Shown: positions 38,257 through 48,829 of the stretch, piece by piece
Layout: every line of letters starts with the position of its first letter
How positions within the stretch are numbered: the first letter of the stretch is position 1
NCBI RefSeq assembly: GCF_900163645.1
Contig: NZ_FUKM01000020.1
Location: forward strand, 24,534 to 88,533
Length of the DNA stretch: 64,000 nucleotides
Reading direction: 5' to 3'
From: Halomonas citrativorans
GTDB taxonomy: Bacteria > Pseudomonadota > Gammaproteobacteria > Pseudomonadales > Halomonadaceae
Program-made: the position numbers and the translations under genes
The notes under the pieces: generated by a model
Databases searched by the model: none
Seen by the model: the letters and a program-made list of their open reading frames with translations, nothing else
Told to the model about the DNA's origin: nothing

Positions 38257-38610
38257 ATGAGCGGTGCAGAAGCCTTTGTTCCAACCCCATTAATGATGTC
38301 CGATAGCGCACGTAAACGTATCCGTGCCCTAATGGATGAAGAAAATAACCCTGCGCTAAAACTGCGCGTCTACGTCACCGGCGGTGGCTGTTCAGGTTTT
38401 CAGTACGGCTTCGATTTTGCCGATACGGTCGCCGAAGACGATACGGCCATTGAATTTGGCACGGCGACCCTGGTAGTCGACCCTCTCTCCTACCAGTATC
38501 TGGTTGGCTCGACGGTGGATTACGAAGAAGGCCTCGCTGGCGCACGCTTTCGCATTCAAAACCCCAATGCCACTACCACCTGCGGCTGCGGCGCCTCTTT
38601 TATGGTGTAG
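38257..38610 (+). CDS. erpA: A-type iron-sulfur cluster insertion protein ErpA
   Basis: A 117-residue A-type carrier. The cluster-binding cysteines are in [12 protein letters not shown] and TTCGCGASF, the invariant C-x(n)-CGC pattern. AAALVVDP-like core ([20 protein letters not shown]) follows the family. E. coli ErpA is 114 residues. ErpA delivers [4Fe-4S] clusters to targets such as isoprenoid enzymes. It has a good GGGAGG ribosome-binding sequence 10 bases before the ATG. It is transcribed alone between argC and the glutamine-type ABC genes. Confidence 0.95.
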   Translation: MSGAEAFVPTPLMMSDSARKRIRALMDEENNPALKLRVYVTGGGCSGFQYGFDFADTVAEDDTAIEFGTATLVVDPLSYQYLVGSTVDYEEGLAGARFRIQNPNATTTCGCGASFMV

Positions 38611-38701
38611 CCGCGTTATAACGCAAGCAAAGCGTTGGTACCCATGACTTGACGCCTTGGTGGTTTCTCGCCAAGGTTGAAAGGTCAACAATCGCTCTAA
38701 C

Positions 38702-38738
38702 GCGGTGTGAAGAGAACGTCGTCTCTTCTTTTCACCGC
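38702..38738 (+). other. Two-part hairpin upstream of the amino-acid ABC operon
   Basis: Outer stem GCGGTG / CACCGC and inner stem GAAGAGA / TCTCTTC with a 6-base loop. It lies 92 bases after erpA and 28 bases before the binding-protein ATG. It could end the erpA transcript or lie in the 5' leader of the transporter. There is no U-run after it. Confidence 0.4.
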
Positions 38739-38766
38739 TTCAGTGCTATAAAACATGGGGAAACCA

Positions 38767-39534
38767 ATGAAAACCATACTAACGACAACAGCTATCGCTT
38801 CCTCCATCGCCTTGGGTTTAAGCGGCGCCTCTGCCGCCATGGCCCAAACGCCCTCTGTTAATGTCGCAACCGACCCAAGCTTTGTTCCTTTTGAGATGAT
38901 GGATCCAGAAACTGGCGAGATGATCGGTTTCGATATGGACATTATCAATGCCGTTGCCGAGCGTGCCGGTTTTGAGGTCAACCTCACCACCATGGAATTT
39001 TCGGGCATTATTCCCGCCGTGCAAACCGGCAGTCAGGAAATTGCCATCGCAGGCACGACCATCACCGAAGAGCGTGCGCAGGTCGTCGACTTCTCTGATC
39101 CTTACTACGATTCCGGTCTACAGATTATTGTTCGCGCCAACAACGAAGACGTCTCCTCTTTGGAAGACCTTCAGGGCCTGACCATCGGTACCAAAATCGG
39201 CTCGACAAGCTACGACTTCCTCCAGCAAGAGCTGGGTGAAGGCGCTGACATCACGCCTTATCCAGGCACCGCCGACATGTACATGGCCCTGCTGGGCCGC
39301 AACGTAGACGCCGTACTGTATGACGCCCCTAACGTTGCTTACTTCTCCCAAACCCGCGGCGAAGGACGTACCAAAGTGGTGGGGCCGCTTTATGAAGGCC
39401 AGCAGTATGGCATTGTGTTCCATAAGGGCAGCGAATGGGTAGAACCCACCAATGAAGCCTTGGCCTCCATGCGTGAAGACGGCACTTACGACGAAATCTA
39501 CAAAAAATGGTTCGGTGAAGCCACCAGCGAGTAA
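38767..39534 (+). CDS. Polar amino-acid ABC transporter, periplasmic binding protein
   Basis: A 255-residue protein with signal peptide ([15 protein letters not shown]) and the SBP-bac-3 domain. Features: [20 protein letters not shown], near-terminal [15 protein letters not shown], then [20 protein letters not shown] and [11 protein letters not shown]. This layout is shared by glutamine, arginine and cystine binders. The organisation with a permease and ATPase matches glnHPQ, so glutamine is the best guess. The ATG at 38767 is preceded by GGGG and is preferred to the ATG four codons earlier. Confidence 0.88.
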   Translation: MKTILTTTAIASSIALGLSGASAAMAQTPSVNVATDPSFVPFEMMDPETGEMIGFDMDIINAVAERAGFEVNLTTMEFSGIIPAVQTGSQEIAIAGTTITEERAQVVDFSDPYYDSGLQIIVRANNEDVSSLEDLQGLTIGTKIGSTSYDFLQQELGEGADITPYPGTADMYMALLGRNVDAVLYDAPNVAYFSQTRGEGRTKVVGPLYEGQQYGIVFHKGSEWVEPTNEALASMREDGTYDEIYKKWFGEATSE

Positions 39535-39636
39535 CCCAGCGGCGCTATAGAGCTAACAGGTATTTATCACAGGGCCGGGCGGCCACCCTCCCGGCCCTTT
39601 GACGTTATACGTCGCGTGTTTTTTTGGAGATAAGGC

Positions 39637-40305
39637 GTGGATTTCGATTTTCAATTTGATTGGGCAGCCGCGTTTGCGTCGATCCCTTACCTGCTGCCTG
39701 GCATCCCCTGGACGCTGCTAATCTCATTTGGCGGTCTGGCGATCGGCTTTTTCATCGGTATTTTCTTTGGCCTGCTGCGTATTAGTCCGATCCGCTGGCT
39801 ACGCTGGGTTGCCCTTTGCTACATAGAAGTATTCCGCGGTACGCCTATCCTCGTGCAGGTGCTGTTTATCTTCTACGGCCTGCCCCAGCTACTGGGCAGT
39901 CCTATCAATGCGCTGGTCGCAGGCATTGCCGCTATTGCGGTTAACTCGGGTGCGTATATTTCTGAAATTGTGCGTGGCGGCGTGCAATCCATTGAGCATG
40001 GCCAGCGTGAAGCATCCCTCTCGTTAGGGCTTTCGCGCGCTCAGGCATTTCGCTATGTGATTTGGCCCCAAGCGCTGCGTCGTATGATTCCTCCGCTTGG
40101 CAATCAGGCCATTATCAGCATTAAAGATACCTCACTATTTTCAGTCATTGGGGTCAGCGAGCTGGTACGCCAGGGGCAAATCTATATCGCGACAACCTTC
40201 ACCGCCCTGGAGGTCTACTTTATGGTTGCGGTGATGTATCTGGCGATTACCTGGACCCTCTCTATTCTTCTGCGCCTGCTGGAGCGCAGAGGCATCGCAG
40301 GCTGA
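39637..40305 (+). CDS. Polar amino-acid ABC transporter, permease
   Basis: A 222-residue inner-membrane protein with about five helices. Beginning [20 protein letters not shown], then [20 protein letters not shown], and the EAA loop in [20 protein letters not shown] and [22 protein letters not shown] that contacts the ATPase. It is a HisM/GlnP-type permease for polar amino acids. The start is GTG at 39637, with GGAG about 8 bases before it. It lies between binding protein and ATPase. Confidence 0.92.
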   Translation: MDFDFQFDWAAAFASIPYLLPGIPWTLLISFGGLAIGFFIGIFFGLLRISPIRWLRWVALCYIEVFRGTPILVQVLFIFYGLPQLLGSPINALVAGIAAIAVNSGAYISEIVRGGVQSIEHGQREASLSLGLSRAQAFRYVIWPQALRRMIPPLGNQAIISIKDTSLFSVIGVSELVRQGQIYIATTFTALEVYFMVAVMYLAITWTLSILLRLLERRGIAG

Positions 40306-40319
40306 TAAGGAAACGTACA

Positions 40320-41090
40320 ATGACCGATATCGTGTCACCCACAACGCCCTCCATTGTGCGTATGCAAAAGCTGAATAAACATTTTGGCAGCCTGCACGTA
40401 CTCAATGATATCGACCTTGAAATTATCCCCGGTGAAGTCGTCGTCATTATTGGCGCAAGCGGGTCCGGTAAATCCACGCTGATTCGCTGCATCAATGGGC
40501 TGGAAGAGTTTCAGTCGGGCATGCTGGAAGTAGATGGCAATACGCTAACGCCTAACGGCAAGAGCAGTAAGGCACTACAAACCATCCGTACAGAAGTCGG
40601 TATGGTGTTTCAGCAGTTCAATCTATTTCCCCACCTTAGCGTGATCGATAACATCACGCTGGCGCCCATGAAGGTACGTGGCTGGAACCGCGACGACGCA
40701 GTGGCAACCGCAAAACGCCTGCTGGATAGGGTCGGTATTGCCGACCAGGCCGATAAGTACCCCAGTCAGCTCTCAGGAGGTCAGCAGCAGCGTGTTGCCC
40801 TTGCCCGTGCCTTGGCCATGGAGCCTCGGCTTATGCTGTTTGACGAGCCTACCTCGGCGCTTGATCCCGAAATGATTGGTGAAGTGCTGGACGCCATGCG
40901 TGAGCTGGCTAAAGAGGGCATGACCATGGTGATCGTCACGCATGAAATGGGGTTTGCCCGTGAAGTAGCCGATCGCGTTATCTTTATCCATAAAGGTGTC
41001 ATTGCCGAGCAAGGAGCGCCACAACAGCTGTTCGATTCGCCTCAAAATGAGCGCACTCAATCGTTTCTTGCCCGGGTGCTTAAACACTAA
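40320..41090 (+). CDS. Polar amino-acid ABC transporter, ATP-binding protein
   Basis: A 256-residue ABC ATPase, the GlnQ type. Walker [19 protein letters not shown] near residue 46, Q-loop [11 protein letters not shown], signature [16 protein letters not shown], Walker [19 protein letters not shown], and H-loop [17 protein letters not shown]. It powers the permease encoded upstream (14-base gap). The operon ends in a strong terminator at 41138-41170. Confidence 0.95.
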   Translation: MTDIVSPTTPSIVRMQKLNKHFGSLHVLNDIDLEIIPGEVVVIIGASGSGKSTLIRCINGLEEFQSGMLEVDGNTLTPNGKSSKALQTIRTEVGMVFQQFNLFPHLSVIDNITLAPMKVRGWNRDDAVATAKRLLDRVGIADQADKYPSQLSGGQQQRVALARALAMEPRLMLFDEPTSALDPEMIGEVLDAMRELAKEGMTMVIVTHEMGFAREVADRVIFIHKGVIAEQGAPQQLFDSPQNERTQSFLARVLKH

Positions 41091-41669
41091 TCTTAAGCAC
41101 TAATACCTGCAAAATTACCCGCTTAAAAGCGTTTTTTATGGCCTGTCCTTGCGACAGGCCATTTTTTTCCCTGTGGATAATTTTTTTATTCTATAACTCT
41201 ACAACATGCCACAGCACCCATAGTGAGCGCCTTTAAGGTTGCCAGACACTGCTTTTTTGGTGTGTTCACAGGTGCGGTAACAACGTCGGTATGAGCAGGT
41301 GGATAAGACGTGGGTTTGTGGTGCTGTGGGTAAGTAGCACTTCCATCCACAGGGCCTGCACCGTTTCTACTCAGGTAATACGCTGCTTAACCACGCAAAT
41401 ACCAACATTTTAACAAGTTGAATTTTATAAATATAATTGGGTTATGCACAGAAACTGTCCACACTAATAATTACAGCATTAACAGAACTTCTCTTATTTA
41501 TTTATATATTGTTATTAATAAATAGTGACTGGGCGTGTGAGATGTGGAAAAACCTGACGGTTACCCACAGGGGGTTTATACTGGCGGGCTTGTTTAACTA
41601 CGCCGACACGTCTGAAACTGACGAAACGGCCACATCATTCGTGCCAATTGGCGCAAGACGAGGTGTCTC
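41091..41669. other. Second candidate oriC region upstream of mnmG
   Basis: A 579-base non-coding stretch starting with the ABC-operon terminator. DnaA-box-like 9-mers: TTATCCACA on the minus strand (41172-41180), TTATCCACC minus (41298), TTACCCACA minus (41325), TTATGCACA plus (41442), TTACCCACA plus (41561). The segment 41405-41530 is extremely AT-rich, a possible unwinding element. Placement upstream of mnmG (gidA) matches the E. coli-type origin. No cluster of GATC sites is visible. An open frame 41437-41673 crosses it but looks accidental. Confidence 0.7.
41138..41170 (+). terminator. Intrinsic terminator after the amino-acid ABC operon
   Basis: An 8-10-base stem (ATGGCCTGTC / GACAGGCCAT) with a 5-base loop followed by seven T. 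Confidence 0.93.
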
Positions 41670-43574
41670 TTGAATTACCCCGACCGCTTTGACGTGATTG
41701 TCATCGGCGGTGGCCATGCGGGAACTGAAGCCGCACTGGCCTCTGCTCGTATGGGCTGTCAGACCCTGCTGCTCACGCACAACATCGAGACCTTGGGTCA
41801 GATGTCGTGTAACCCTGCCATTGGCGGCATTGGCAAAAGCCATCTGGTGAAAGAGATCGATGCGCTAGGCGGGGCGATGGGGCTTGCCACGGATTTAGGC
41901 GGCATTCAGTTCCGGGTGTTAAACGCTCGAAAAGGACCGGCTGTACGTGCCACACGTGCTCAAGCAGACCGCGTTCGCTACAAAGCAGCGATCCGCGGCA
42001 TGTTGGAAAACCAGCCAAATTTAACGATTTTCCAGCAGGCGGCTGGTGATCTGGTTGTGGATAACGATACGGTTCGTGGCGTCGTGACGGAGACCGGTAT
42101 TCGTTTTTATGCCGAGTCCGTTGTGCTGTCGACGGGTACGTTTTTAGGTGGTGTGATTCACATCGGCTTGGATCAAAGTCGCGGCGGTCGAGCAGGTGAT
42201 CCACCCTCAAATGCCCTGGCTGAGCGTCTGCGTGCCCTGCCGTTTCGGGTTGACCGGCTAAAAACCGGCACGCCACCGCGCATTGATGCCAAAAGCGTGG
42301 ATTTCTCCCAGCTTGAAGAACAGCCTGGCGATACGCCAACGCCGGTCATGTCCTACCTTGGTTCGCGGGATATGCACCCTCAGCAGGTCAGCTGTCATAT
42401 TGCGCACACCAATGAGCGCACGCATGAGCTGATTTTGGCGAATCTTGATCGTTCACCGATGTACTCCGGCGTGATTGAAGGTGTTGGTCCGCGCTACTGC
42501 CCATCGATTGAAGACAAGGTTCATCGCTTTGCCGATAAATCGAGCCACCAGGTCTTTATTGAACCTGAAGGTCTGGATACCCACGAGCTGTATCCCAACG
42601 GCATCTCGACCTCACTGCCATTTGATGTGCAGTTGCAGGTAGTGCGCTCGATTAAAGGGCTGGAGAACGCGCATATCACGCGGCCAGGTTATGCCATTGA
42701 GTACGATTTCTTTGATCCGCGGGATTTAAAACACTCACTGGAAACCAAATTTATCCACAACCTGTTTTTTGCCGGGCAGATCAACGGCACGACAGGTTAT
42801 GAGGAAGCCGGCGCTCAAGGCCTGCTGGCCGGGCTCAACGCCGCGCGGCGTGCCATGCAGCAGGATGCCTGGTACCCACGTCGTGACGAGGCCTATCTTG
42901 GCGTGCTGGTGGACGACCTGATCACGATGGGCACCAAAGAGCCTTACCGTATGTTTACTTCCAGGGCGGAATACCGATTATTGCTGCGTGAAGATAACGC
43001 CGACCTGAGGTTGACTGAAAAAGGCCGTGAGTTAGGCTTGGTGAATGACCAGCGCTGGACGGCATTTAGTAAAAAGCGCGAAGCCATTGCGCTGGAGACC
43101 GCGCGTTTAGCCAGTGTTTGGATTCAGCCAAGCAGCCCGGCTGCTGCAAAAATTGCTGAAAAAACCGGCAAACCGCTCTCCCGCGAGTATCGTTTGAGCG
43201 ATCTTCTCAAGCGCCCAGAGCTAAATTATGCGGACCTTGCTGAACTGCCGGGTCTGGAAAGCGGCGTTATCAATGACGAAGCCGTTGCCGAACAGGTACA
43301 GATACAGGCGAAGTACGAAGGCTATATCGAACGTCAACAGTATGAAATTGATAAGCTTAAGCGCCATGAAGCAATGCCACTTCCCGCCGACCTGGATTAC
43401 CAGCGGGTGGAAGGGCTCTCCAATGAGATTCGTCAGAAGCTGACCGACGTGCGGCCTGAAACGCTGGCCCAGGCGGCGCGTATTTCAGGCGTAACACCGG
43501 CCGCAGTGTCTATTTTGCTGGTGCATCTTAAAAAGCGTCGTCTGATCGCCTCACCCGAGGTGGCTAACGGATGA
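41670..43574 (+). CDS. mnmG: tRNA uridine-5-carboxymethylaminomethyl modification enzyme, FAD subunit
   Basis: A 634-residue flavoprotein. The start [20 protein letters not shown] is the FAD-binding GxGxxG and aligns with the E. coli MnmG start. [31 protein letters not shown] ([16 protein letters not shown]), the [10 protein letters not shown] segment and [19 protein letters not shown] are diagnostic. With MnmE it makes cmnm5U34 in tRNA. The start is TTG at 41670, supported by GAGG seven bases upstream. Two perfect DnaA-box 9-mers (42056, 42751) lie inside. The 3' end overlaps rsmG by 4 bases. Confidence 0.97.
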   Translation: MNYPDRFDVIVIGGGHAGTEAALASARMGCQTLLLTHNIETLGQMSCNPAIGGIGKSHLVKEIDALGGAMGLATDLGGIQFRVLNARKGPAVRATRAQADRVRYKAAIRGMLENQPNLTIFQQAAGDLVVDNDTVRGVVTETGIRFYAESVVLSTGTFLGGVIHIGLDQSRGGRAGDPPSNALAERLRALPFRVDRLKTGTPPRIDAKSVDFSQLEEQPGDTPTPVMSYLGSRDMHPQQVSCHIAHTNERTHELILANLDRSPMYSGVIEGVGPRYCPSIEDKVHRFADKSSHQVFIEPEGLDTHELYPNGISTSLPFDVQLQVVRSIKGLENAHITRPGYAIEYDFFDPRDLKHSLETKFIHNLFFAGQINGTTGYEEAGAQGLLAGLNAARRAMQQDAWYPRRDEAYLGVLVDDLITMGTKEPYRMFTSRAEYRLLLREDNADLRLTEKGRELGLVNDQRWTAFSKKREAIALETARLASVWIQPSSPAAAKIAEKTGKPLSREYRLSDLLKRPELNYADLAELPGLESGVINDEAVAEQVQIQAKYEGYIERQQYEIDKLKRHEAMPLPADLDYQRVEGLSNEIRQKLTDVRPETLAQAARISGVTPAAVSILLVHLKKRRLIASPEVANG

Positions 43575-44251
43575 GCGGATTAACAGTGTTGGTAAGCAGC
43601 CTGCCTGCGAGCGTCGCTGCTCGACTCGATAATGGGTTAGCGCAGCTCGGCTTAAAGGTAACGGCAAACCAGCGTGAACAGCTGCTTGGGTTTGTCGCCC
43701 TATTGCACAAGTGGAACAAGGCTTATAACCTCACGGCTGTTCGCGATATTGATGATATGGTGGCACGTCACGTACTGGATAGTGCGGCTGTCGCGCCTTA
43801 TGTGCATGGCCCCAGATTGCTGGATGTGGGAGCGGGGCCAGGTCTTCCTGGTATCGTGCTGGCCATTCTTGATCCGGCGCTGTCCGTTACGCTTTTGGAT
43901 AGTAATGGTAAAAAAGTCCGTTTTCAGCGTCAGGCTATCATGGAGCTTGGGCTAAAAAACGTGGTTGCAAGCCAGGCGCGGGCGGAGACGTTTAGTGACC
44001 AGCCGTTTGATCAGGTAATTTCACGCGCGTTCGCAAGCCTGGTGGACTTTGTCACCCTGACCCGTGAACTACCCACAGCGAACGGACAGTGGTTGGCCAT
44101 GAAAGGCCCAGGTGCTGATGATGAGTTGCGTGAACTGCCCAGCGGCATTCGACTGCAAACACGTCACCTGCTAAAAGTGCCCTTCGATACAGCCGAGCGA
44201 CAGCTGTTGATTCTGAACGTTGATTCTGAACCCCAGGAAGGAGTTGAGTAA
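43571..44251 (+). CDS. rsmG: 16S rRNA (guanine(527)-N7)-methyltransferase
   Basis: A 226-residue SAM-dependent methyltransferase (GidB). Domain clues: [20 protein letters not shown], then [20 protein letters not shown] and [14 protein letters not shown], the SAM-binding motif; [18 protein letters not shown] follows. It methylates G527 in 16S rRNA. It is the second gene of mnmG-rsmG-parA-parB: overlap of 4 bases with mnmG (ATGA) and zero gap to parA. Loss of function in other bacteria gives low-level streptomycin resistance. Confidence 0.96.
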   Translation: MSGLTVLVSSLPASVAARLDNGLAQLGLKVTANQREQLLGFVALLHKWNKAYNLTAVRDIDDMVARHVLDSAAVAPYVHGPRLLDVGAGPGLPGIVLAILDPALSVTLLDSNGKKVRFQRQAIMELGLKNVVASQARAETFSDQPFDQVISRAFASLVDFVTLTRELPTANGQWLAMKGPGADDELRELPSGIRLQTRHLLKVPFDTAERQLLILNVDSEPQEGVE

Positions 44252-45019
44252 GTGAGCCAGATCATTGCCCTGACCAATCAAAAAGGCGGCGTGGGCAAGA
44301 CCACCTCAGCCGTTAACCTGGCGGCCAGCCTTGCTGCTCTTGATCGTCGAGTGCTGTTGGTGGACCTTGATCCTCAAGGGCACGCCAGCATGGGCAGTGG
44401 TATTGATAAACACGAACTCGATAAAAGCGTTCTGGATGTACTGCTCGGCGATGCAACAGCCACCGATACCATCATGCGCGATCTGCCGGTCAAATATGAT
44501 GTTCTACCGGGTAACGGTGACTTGACCGCTGCGGAAGTCGAGTTGCTGGATCTTGATAAGCGCGAAAGCTGCCTGACTACGGCGCTTGGCTCGGTTGCTG
44601 GGAAGTACGATGTGGTGCTGATTGACTGCCCTCCTTCGCTCAATATGCTGACCGTTAATGCGCTGACCGCAGCGGATAGCGTGCTTATTCCGCTGCAGTG
44701 CGAGTTTTACGCGCTGGAAGGACTGTCAGCGCTGCTGGATACCGTTGAACAGATCAAGCAAAGCATTAATCCTGATTTGGCGATTGCGGGTATCCTGCGC
44801 ACCATGTACGACAAGCGCACCAGCCTAACGCGGGAAGTGGACAAGCAACTGCGAGACTTCTTTGGCGATGCGCTGATCAAGACGACGATCCCGCGCAACG
44901 TCAAAGTGGCTGAAGCGCCAAGCCACGGAATACCCGTGACGCAATATGCCCGCTTCTCACGAGGCAGCCAGGCGTACCGCGTACTGGCAAAAGAGATGAT
45001 TCGTCGACTATCGCTATAA
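44252..45019 (+). CDS. parA: Chromosome partitioning ATPase ParA (Soj)
   Basis: A 255-residue deviant-Walker ATPase. Walker A: NQKGGVGKTTSAVNLAA near residue 8, with the signature lysine. LLVDLDPQGHASMG (switch I) and VLIDCPPSLNMLTVNAL (Walker B). It lacks the long N-terminal HTH of plasmid ParA, as is usual for chromosomal ParA. It acts with ParB and parS to segregate origins. The start is GTG directly after the rsmG stop. The four parS sites found in this window are about 28-33 kb away. Confidence 0.96.
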   Translation: MSQIIALTNQKGGVGKTTSAVNLAASLAALDRRVLLVDLDPQGHASMGSGIDKHELDKSVLDVLLGDATATDTIMRDLPVKYDVLPGNGDLTAAEVELLDLDKRESCLTTALGSVAGKYDVVLIDCPPSLNMLTVNALTAADSVLIPLQCEFYALEGLSALLDTVEQIKQSINPDLAIAGILRTMYDKRTSLTREVDKQLRDFFGDALIKTTIPRNVKVAEAPSHGIPVTQYARFSRGSQAYRVLAKEMIRRLSL

Positions 45020-45046
45020 CGTATTGATCCGTACGAGGGAAAGCGA

Positions 45047-45976
45047 ATGACGCGTAAACGCGCGCTAGGACGTGGCCTGGATGCCCTAATTGGTGCGGGC
45101 GCTCGTCGCCGTGACAGCCTGGAACTTACCGGTAGCTCTACGTCGGAAGCTCATGATGAGGCGTCATCCGTGATGGTGGCCTCGGATGCAGCTCCTGAGC
45201 GTTTGGAGCGCCTTCCGCTTGGCCAATTAACCCGTGGCAAGTATCAGCCGCGGCGTGATATCCAGCCAGAAGCGCTTGAAGAGCTTGCCGATTCTATACG
45301 TGCCCAAGGCGTTATGCAGCCTATTGTGGTGCGTCCTATTGGCGAAGATCGCTATGAAATTATTGCTGGTGAGCGGCGCTGGCGTGCAGCGCAGCTGGCC
45401 GAGCTCGACGTTATCCCCGCGGTTATTCGTGAGGTAAGTGACGAAGTTGCCTTGGCACTGGCGCTGATTGAAAATATTCAGCGTGAAAACCTCAATGCCA
45501 TCGAAGAAGCGATGGCGCTTAAACGGCTGGGTGATGAGTTTGAATTAACCCAGCAGCAGATTGCTGACGCGGTCGGTAAATCCCGCACTCAGGTCGCTAA
45601 CTTACTGCGCTTGCTGGCGCTGGATCCAGAAGTCCAAACGCTGCTAGAGCGAGGTGACCTGGATATGGGCCATGCACGTGCGTTGCTATCACTTAACAGC
45701 GTTCAGCAGCGCCAAGTGGCTCATGAAGTGGTAAATAACGATCTCACCGTGCGGTCCACCGAAGCGTTGGTTAAAAAGGTACAGGCCAGCCAAAGCGTTG
45801 AAAAAACGCCAAGCCGGCCAAATAAAACGGCGGATGTCTCGCGTCTAGAAACACAGCTAGGGGAACTGCTTGGCGCACCCGTTTCAATTGACCATGGTAA
45901 TCGGGGGAAAGGCAAAGTGACCATCCGCTATACAAGCCTTGATGAACTCGACGGAATACTGGCGCATATTAAATAG
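45047..45976 (+). CDS. parB: Chromosome partitioning DNA-binding protein ParB (Spo0J)
   Basis: A 309-residue CTPase/DNA clamp. The start RKRALGRGLDALIGAG is the ParA-interacting N-terminus. LTRGKYQPRRDIQPEALEEL and the CTP-binding GERRWRAAQLAELDVIPA motif (near residue 105) lead the ParB domain. The HTH LTQQQIADAVGKSRTQVANL binds parS. The linker is followed by a dimerisation domain ending KVTIRYTSLDELDGILAHIK. It loads onto the parS sites at 11.6-16.3 kb. It is 27 bases downstream of parA. Confidence 0.97.
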   Translation: MTRKRALGRGLDALIGAGARRRDSLELTGSSTSEAHDEASSVMVASDAAPERLERLPLGQLTRGKYQPRRDIQPEALEELADSIRAQGVMQPIVVRPIGEDRYEIIAGERRWRAAQLAELDVIPAVIREVSDEVALALALIENIQRENLNAIEEAMALKRLGDEFELTQQQIADAVGKSRTQVANLLRLLALDPEVQTLLERGDLDMGHARALLSLNSVQQRQVAHEVVNNDLTVRSTEALVKKVQASQSVEKTPSRPNKTADVSRLETQLGELLGAPVSIDHGNRGKGKVTIRYTSLDELDGILAHIK

Positions 45977-46087
45977 GCTGCTTATTAATTAAATAGCAGG
46001 CTTATTAAGAAAACATTAAAAAGCAGCTAATTTTTACCCTTTGGTCGCAAGTTGTCCCTTAAACACGTTAAATACGAGCAACTTCGG

Positions 46088-46116
46088 TTGAAGGTGTGAT
46101 AGCGCTTCCCTATAAT
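46088..46116 (+). promoter_or_regulatory. Sigma-70-type promoter for the atp operon
   Basis: TTGAAG at 46088-46093 and a perfect TATAAT at 46111-46116 with an exact 17-base spacer, about 68 bases before the chosen atpI start. Confidence 0.8.
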
Positions 46117-46183
46117 CGCGCAAGATTTGTGCAGGTTGCTTATCAACAGCCTAAGCAACCATTCGCTGGCAGGGTGCTGGGCA

Positions 46184-46582
46184 ATGGTAGAACGTGTTGA
46201 AACCCAGCGCAGGAAGGCGTATGTCATCCGGCTTTTTACCGCACAGCTAATCGTGACGGTAGTCGGCATGTTGATGGTCTACCCTATAGCGCGCATGCCG
46301 GGCGTTTTCTCCGTGGTAACAGGTGCGCTGGTGGCCTTGCTACCCCATGCTTTTTTTATACAGCGAATGGGCATATTGCACAGTAAGCGAACATCGCGCA
46401 GCGCTGTTCATTTGTTTCGTGCCGAAGGAGGCAAGTTTGGTTTGACGGTGGCACTGTTTAGCGCAGTGTTCGTAGTAGTGCCCCCCTCAAACCCCGCTTT
46501 CTTTTTTAGTGCTTATGTGGCGATTGTTCTGATGCATGGGCTAACGCCGTTGTTTATGCGCAGACATCGCACACTTTATTGA
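46184..46582 (+). CDS. atpI: ATP synthase protein I
   Basis: A ~132-residue membrane protein with about four helices (FTAQLIVTVVGMLMVYPIA; VVTGALVALLPHAFFI; FGLTVALFSAVFVVV; AYVAIVLMHGLTPLF). This is the AtpI family, which helps c-ring assembly. It is the first gene of the ATP synthase operon, 12 bases before atpB. The ATG at 46184 is preferred over the longer TTG frame at 46127, since AGGG lies about 10 bases upstream and the promoter predicts a start near 46123. Confidence 0.85.
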   Translation: MVERVETQRRKAYVIRLFTAQLIVTVVGMLMVYPIARMPGVFSVVTGALVALLPHAFFIQRMGILHSKRTSRSAVHLFRAEGGKFGLTVALFSAVFVVVPPSNPAFFFSAYVAIVLMHGLTPLFMRRHRTLY

Positions 46583-47422
<840 letters not shown>

Positions 47423-47462
47423 CCAAGCAACGCTAACGCTTTCATTAACCCACAACCCTTAA

Positions 47463-47717
<255 letters not shown>

Positions 47718-47794
47718 TGATTGCTTTACCGGGCGGTTAACCGCTCGGTTTTGTTTCACTCCGGTCGCCACGAACTTGTCAGAGGTACATCCCT

Positions 47795-48265
47795 GTGAAT
47801 ATCAACATGACGCTTATCGGGCAGACGATCGCCTTCGCGATCTTTGTCTGGTTTTGCATAAAGTACGTGTGGCCTCCGATCAGCAACGCGCTTAACGAGC
47901 GTCAGAAAAAAATTGCTGATGGCTTGGATGCAGCCAGCCGTGCTACTCGTGATCTTGAGCTAGCTCAAGAGCGAGCAGAACAGACGCTGCGTGAAAGCAA
48001 GGAACAAGCTTCACAGATCCTTGAGCAAGCCAATAAGCGCTCTGCTCAGATGATCGAAGAAGCCCGCGAGCAGGCCCGCGCAGAAGGTGAACGTCTCATG
48101 GCGGGCGCACGCTCTGAAATCGAGCTTGAAGTAAATCGCGCGAAAGAAGAATTACGTGCCCAGGTGTCTCATCTGGCCATCATCGGCGCTGAGCGTGTAT
48201 TGGAAGCTTCTGTCGATGAAAATGCGCATCGCGAGCTGCTTGATAAGCTGGCTGCCGAACTGTAA
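47795..48265 (+). CDS. atpF: ATP synthase Fo subunit b
   Basis: A 156-residue stalk protein, same length as E. coli b. One N-terminal membrane helix ([20 protein letters not shown]) is followed by a long charged helix ([20 protein letters not shown]) that dimerises as the peripheral stalk. The GTG start at 47795 is preceded by AGAGG. It connects the a subunit to delta and alpha in F1. Confidence 0.96.
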   Translation: MNINMTLIGQTIAFAIFVWFCIKYVWPPISNALNERQKKIADGLDAASRATRDLELAQERAEQTLRESKEQASQILEQANKRSAQMIEEAREQARAEGERLMAGARSEIELEVNRAKEELRAQVSHLAIIGAERVLEASVDENAHRELLDKLAAEL

Positions 48266-48276
48266 GGAGGTGAATT

Positions 48277-48813
48277 ATGGCGGAATTACTTACCGTCGCT
48301 CGTCCTTACGCAAAGGCGGCGTTTGAACACGCGCGTGATAATGATGTGCTTGATAGCTGGTCACAGGCGCTGGGTTTTTTGGGCACTGTTGTGGCCGATA
48401 GCGACGCTCGACGTCTGCTGGGTAGCCCCAAAATCGAGAATGCAAAGAAAGTTGCCCTTCTGGTTGAGATGCTTCCAGAACCGCAGGGTGATGCACTGTC
48501 TCGCTTTTTGGAGGCTGTGGCTGACCAGGACCGTTTAATGGTTCTGCCTTTTATCGCTGAACAGTTTGAGCGCCTGCGCGCTGAACACGAGCAGCGTGTA
48601 GAGGTAATGGTAACGTCAGCGTATAAACTGACAGCCGCACAAAAGACCAAGCTATCCAACGCGCTCAAGAAACGTCTGAATCGCGAAATCTCCATTACTA
48701 CTCAGGTAGATAAGTCGCTCATCGGCGGTGTCATCCTGCGTGCTGGCGATACCGTCATTGACGGGTCGGTACGTGGTCGACTGAACCGCCTTTCCGAAGC
48801 GCTAACCGCTTGA
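48277..48813 (+). CDS. atpH: ATP synthase F1 subunit delta
   Basis: A 178-residue soluble protein. [14 protein letters not shown] is the family start; the C-terminal section has [20 protein letters not shown] and [20 protein letters not shown], the OSCP/delta signature. It joins F1 to the b-dimer stalk at the top of the alpha-beta head. It begins 12 bases after atpF, with a strong AAGGAGG ribosome-binding sequence. Confidence 0.96.
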   Translation: MAELLTVARPYAKAAFEHARDNDVLDSWSQALGFLGTVVADSDARRLLGSPKIENAKKVALLVEMLPEPQGDALSRFLEAVADQDRLMVLPFIAEQFERLRAEHEQRVEVMVTSAYKLTAAQKTKLSNALKKRLNREISITTQVDKSLIGGVILRAGDTVIDGSVRGRLNRLSEALTA

Positions 48814-48829
48814 GTCTGAGGGACATGGC

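Noticed and set aside
41437..41673. Open frame of 78 codons just before mnmG
   Set aside because: It covers the AT-rich, DnaA-box-rich region, starts with TTG and overlaps the mnmG start. Better explained as origin or leader sequence.
41773..42339. Minus-strand open frame opposite the start of mnmG (188 codons)
   Set aside because: Antisense to a conserved gene, composition typical of a shadow frame.
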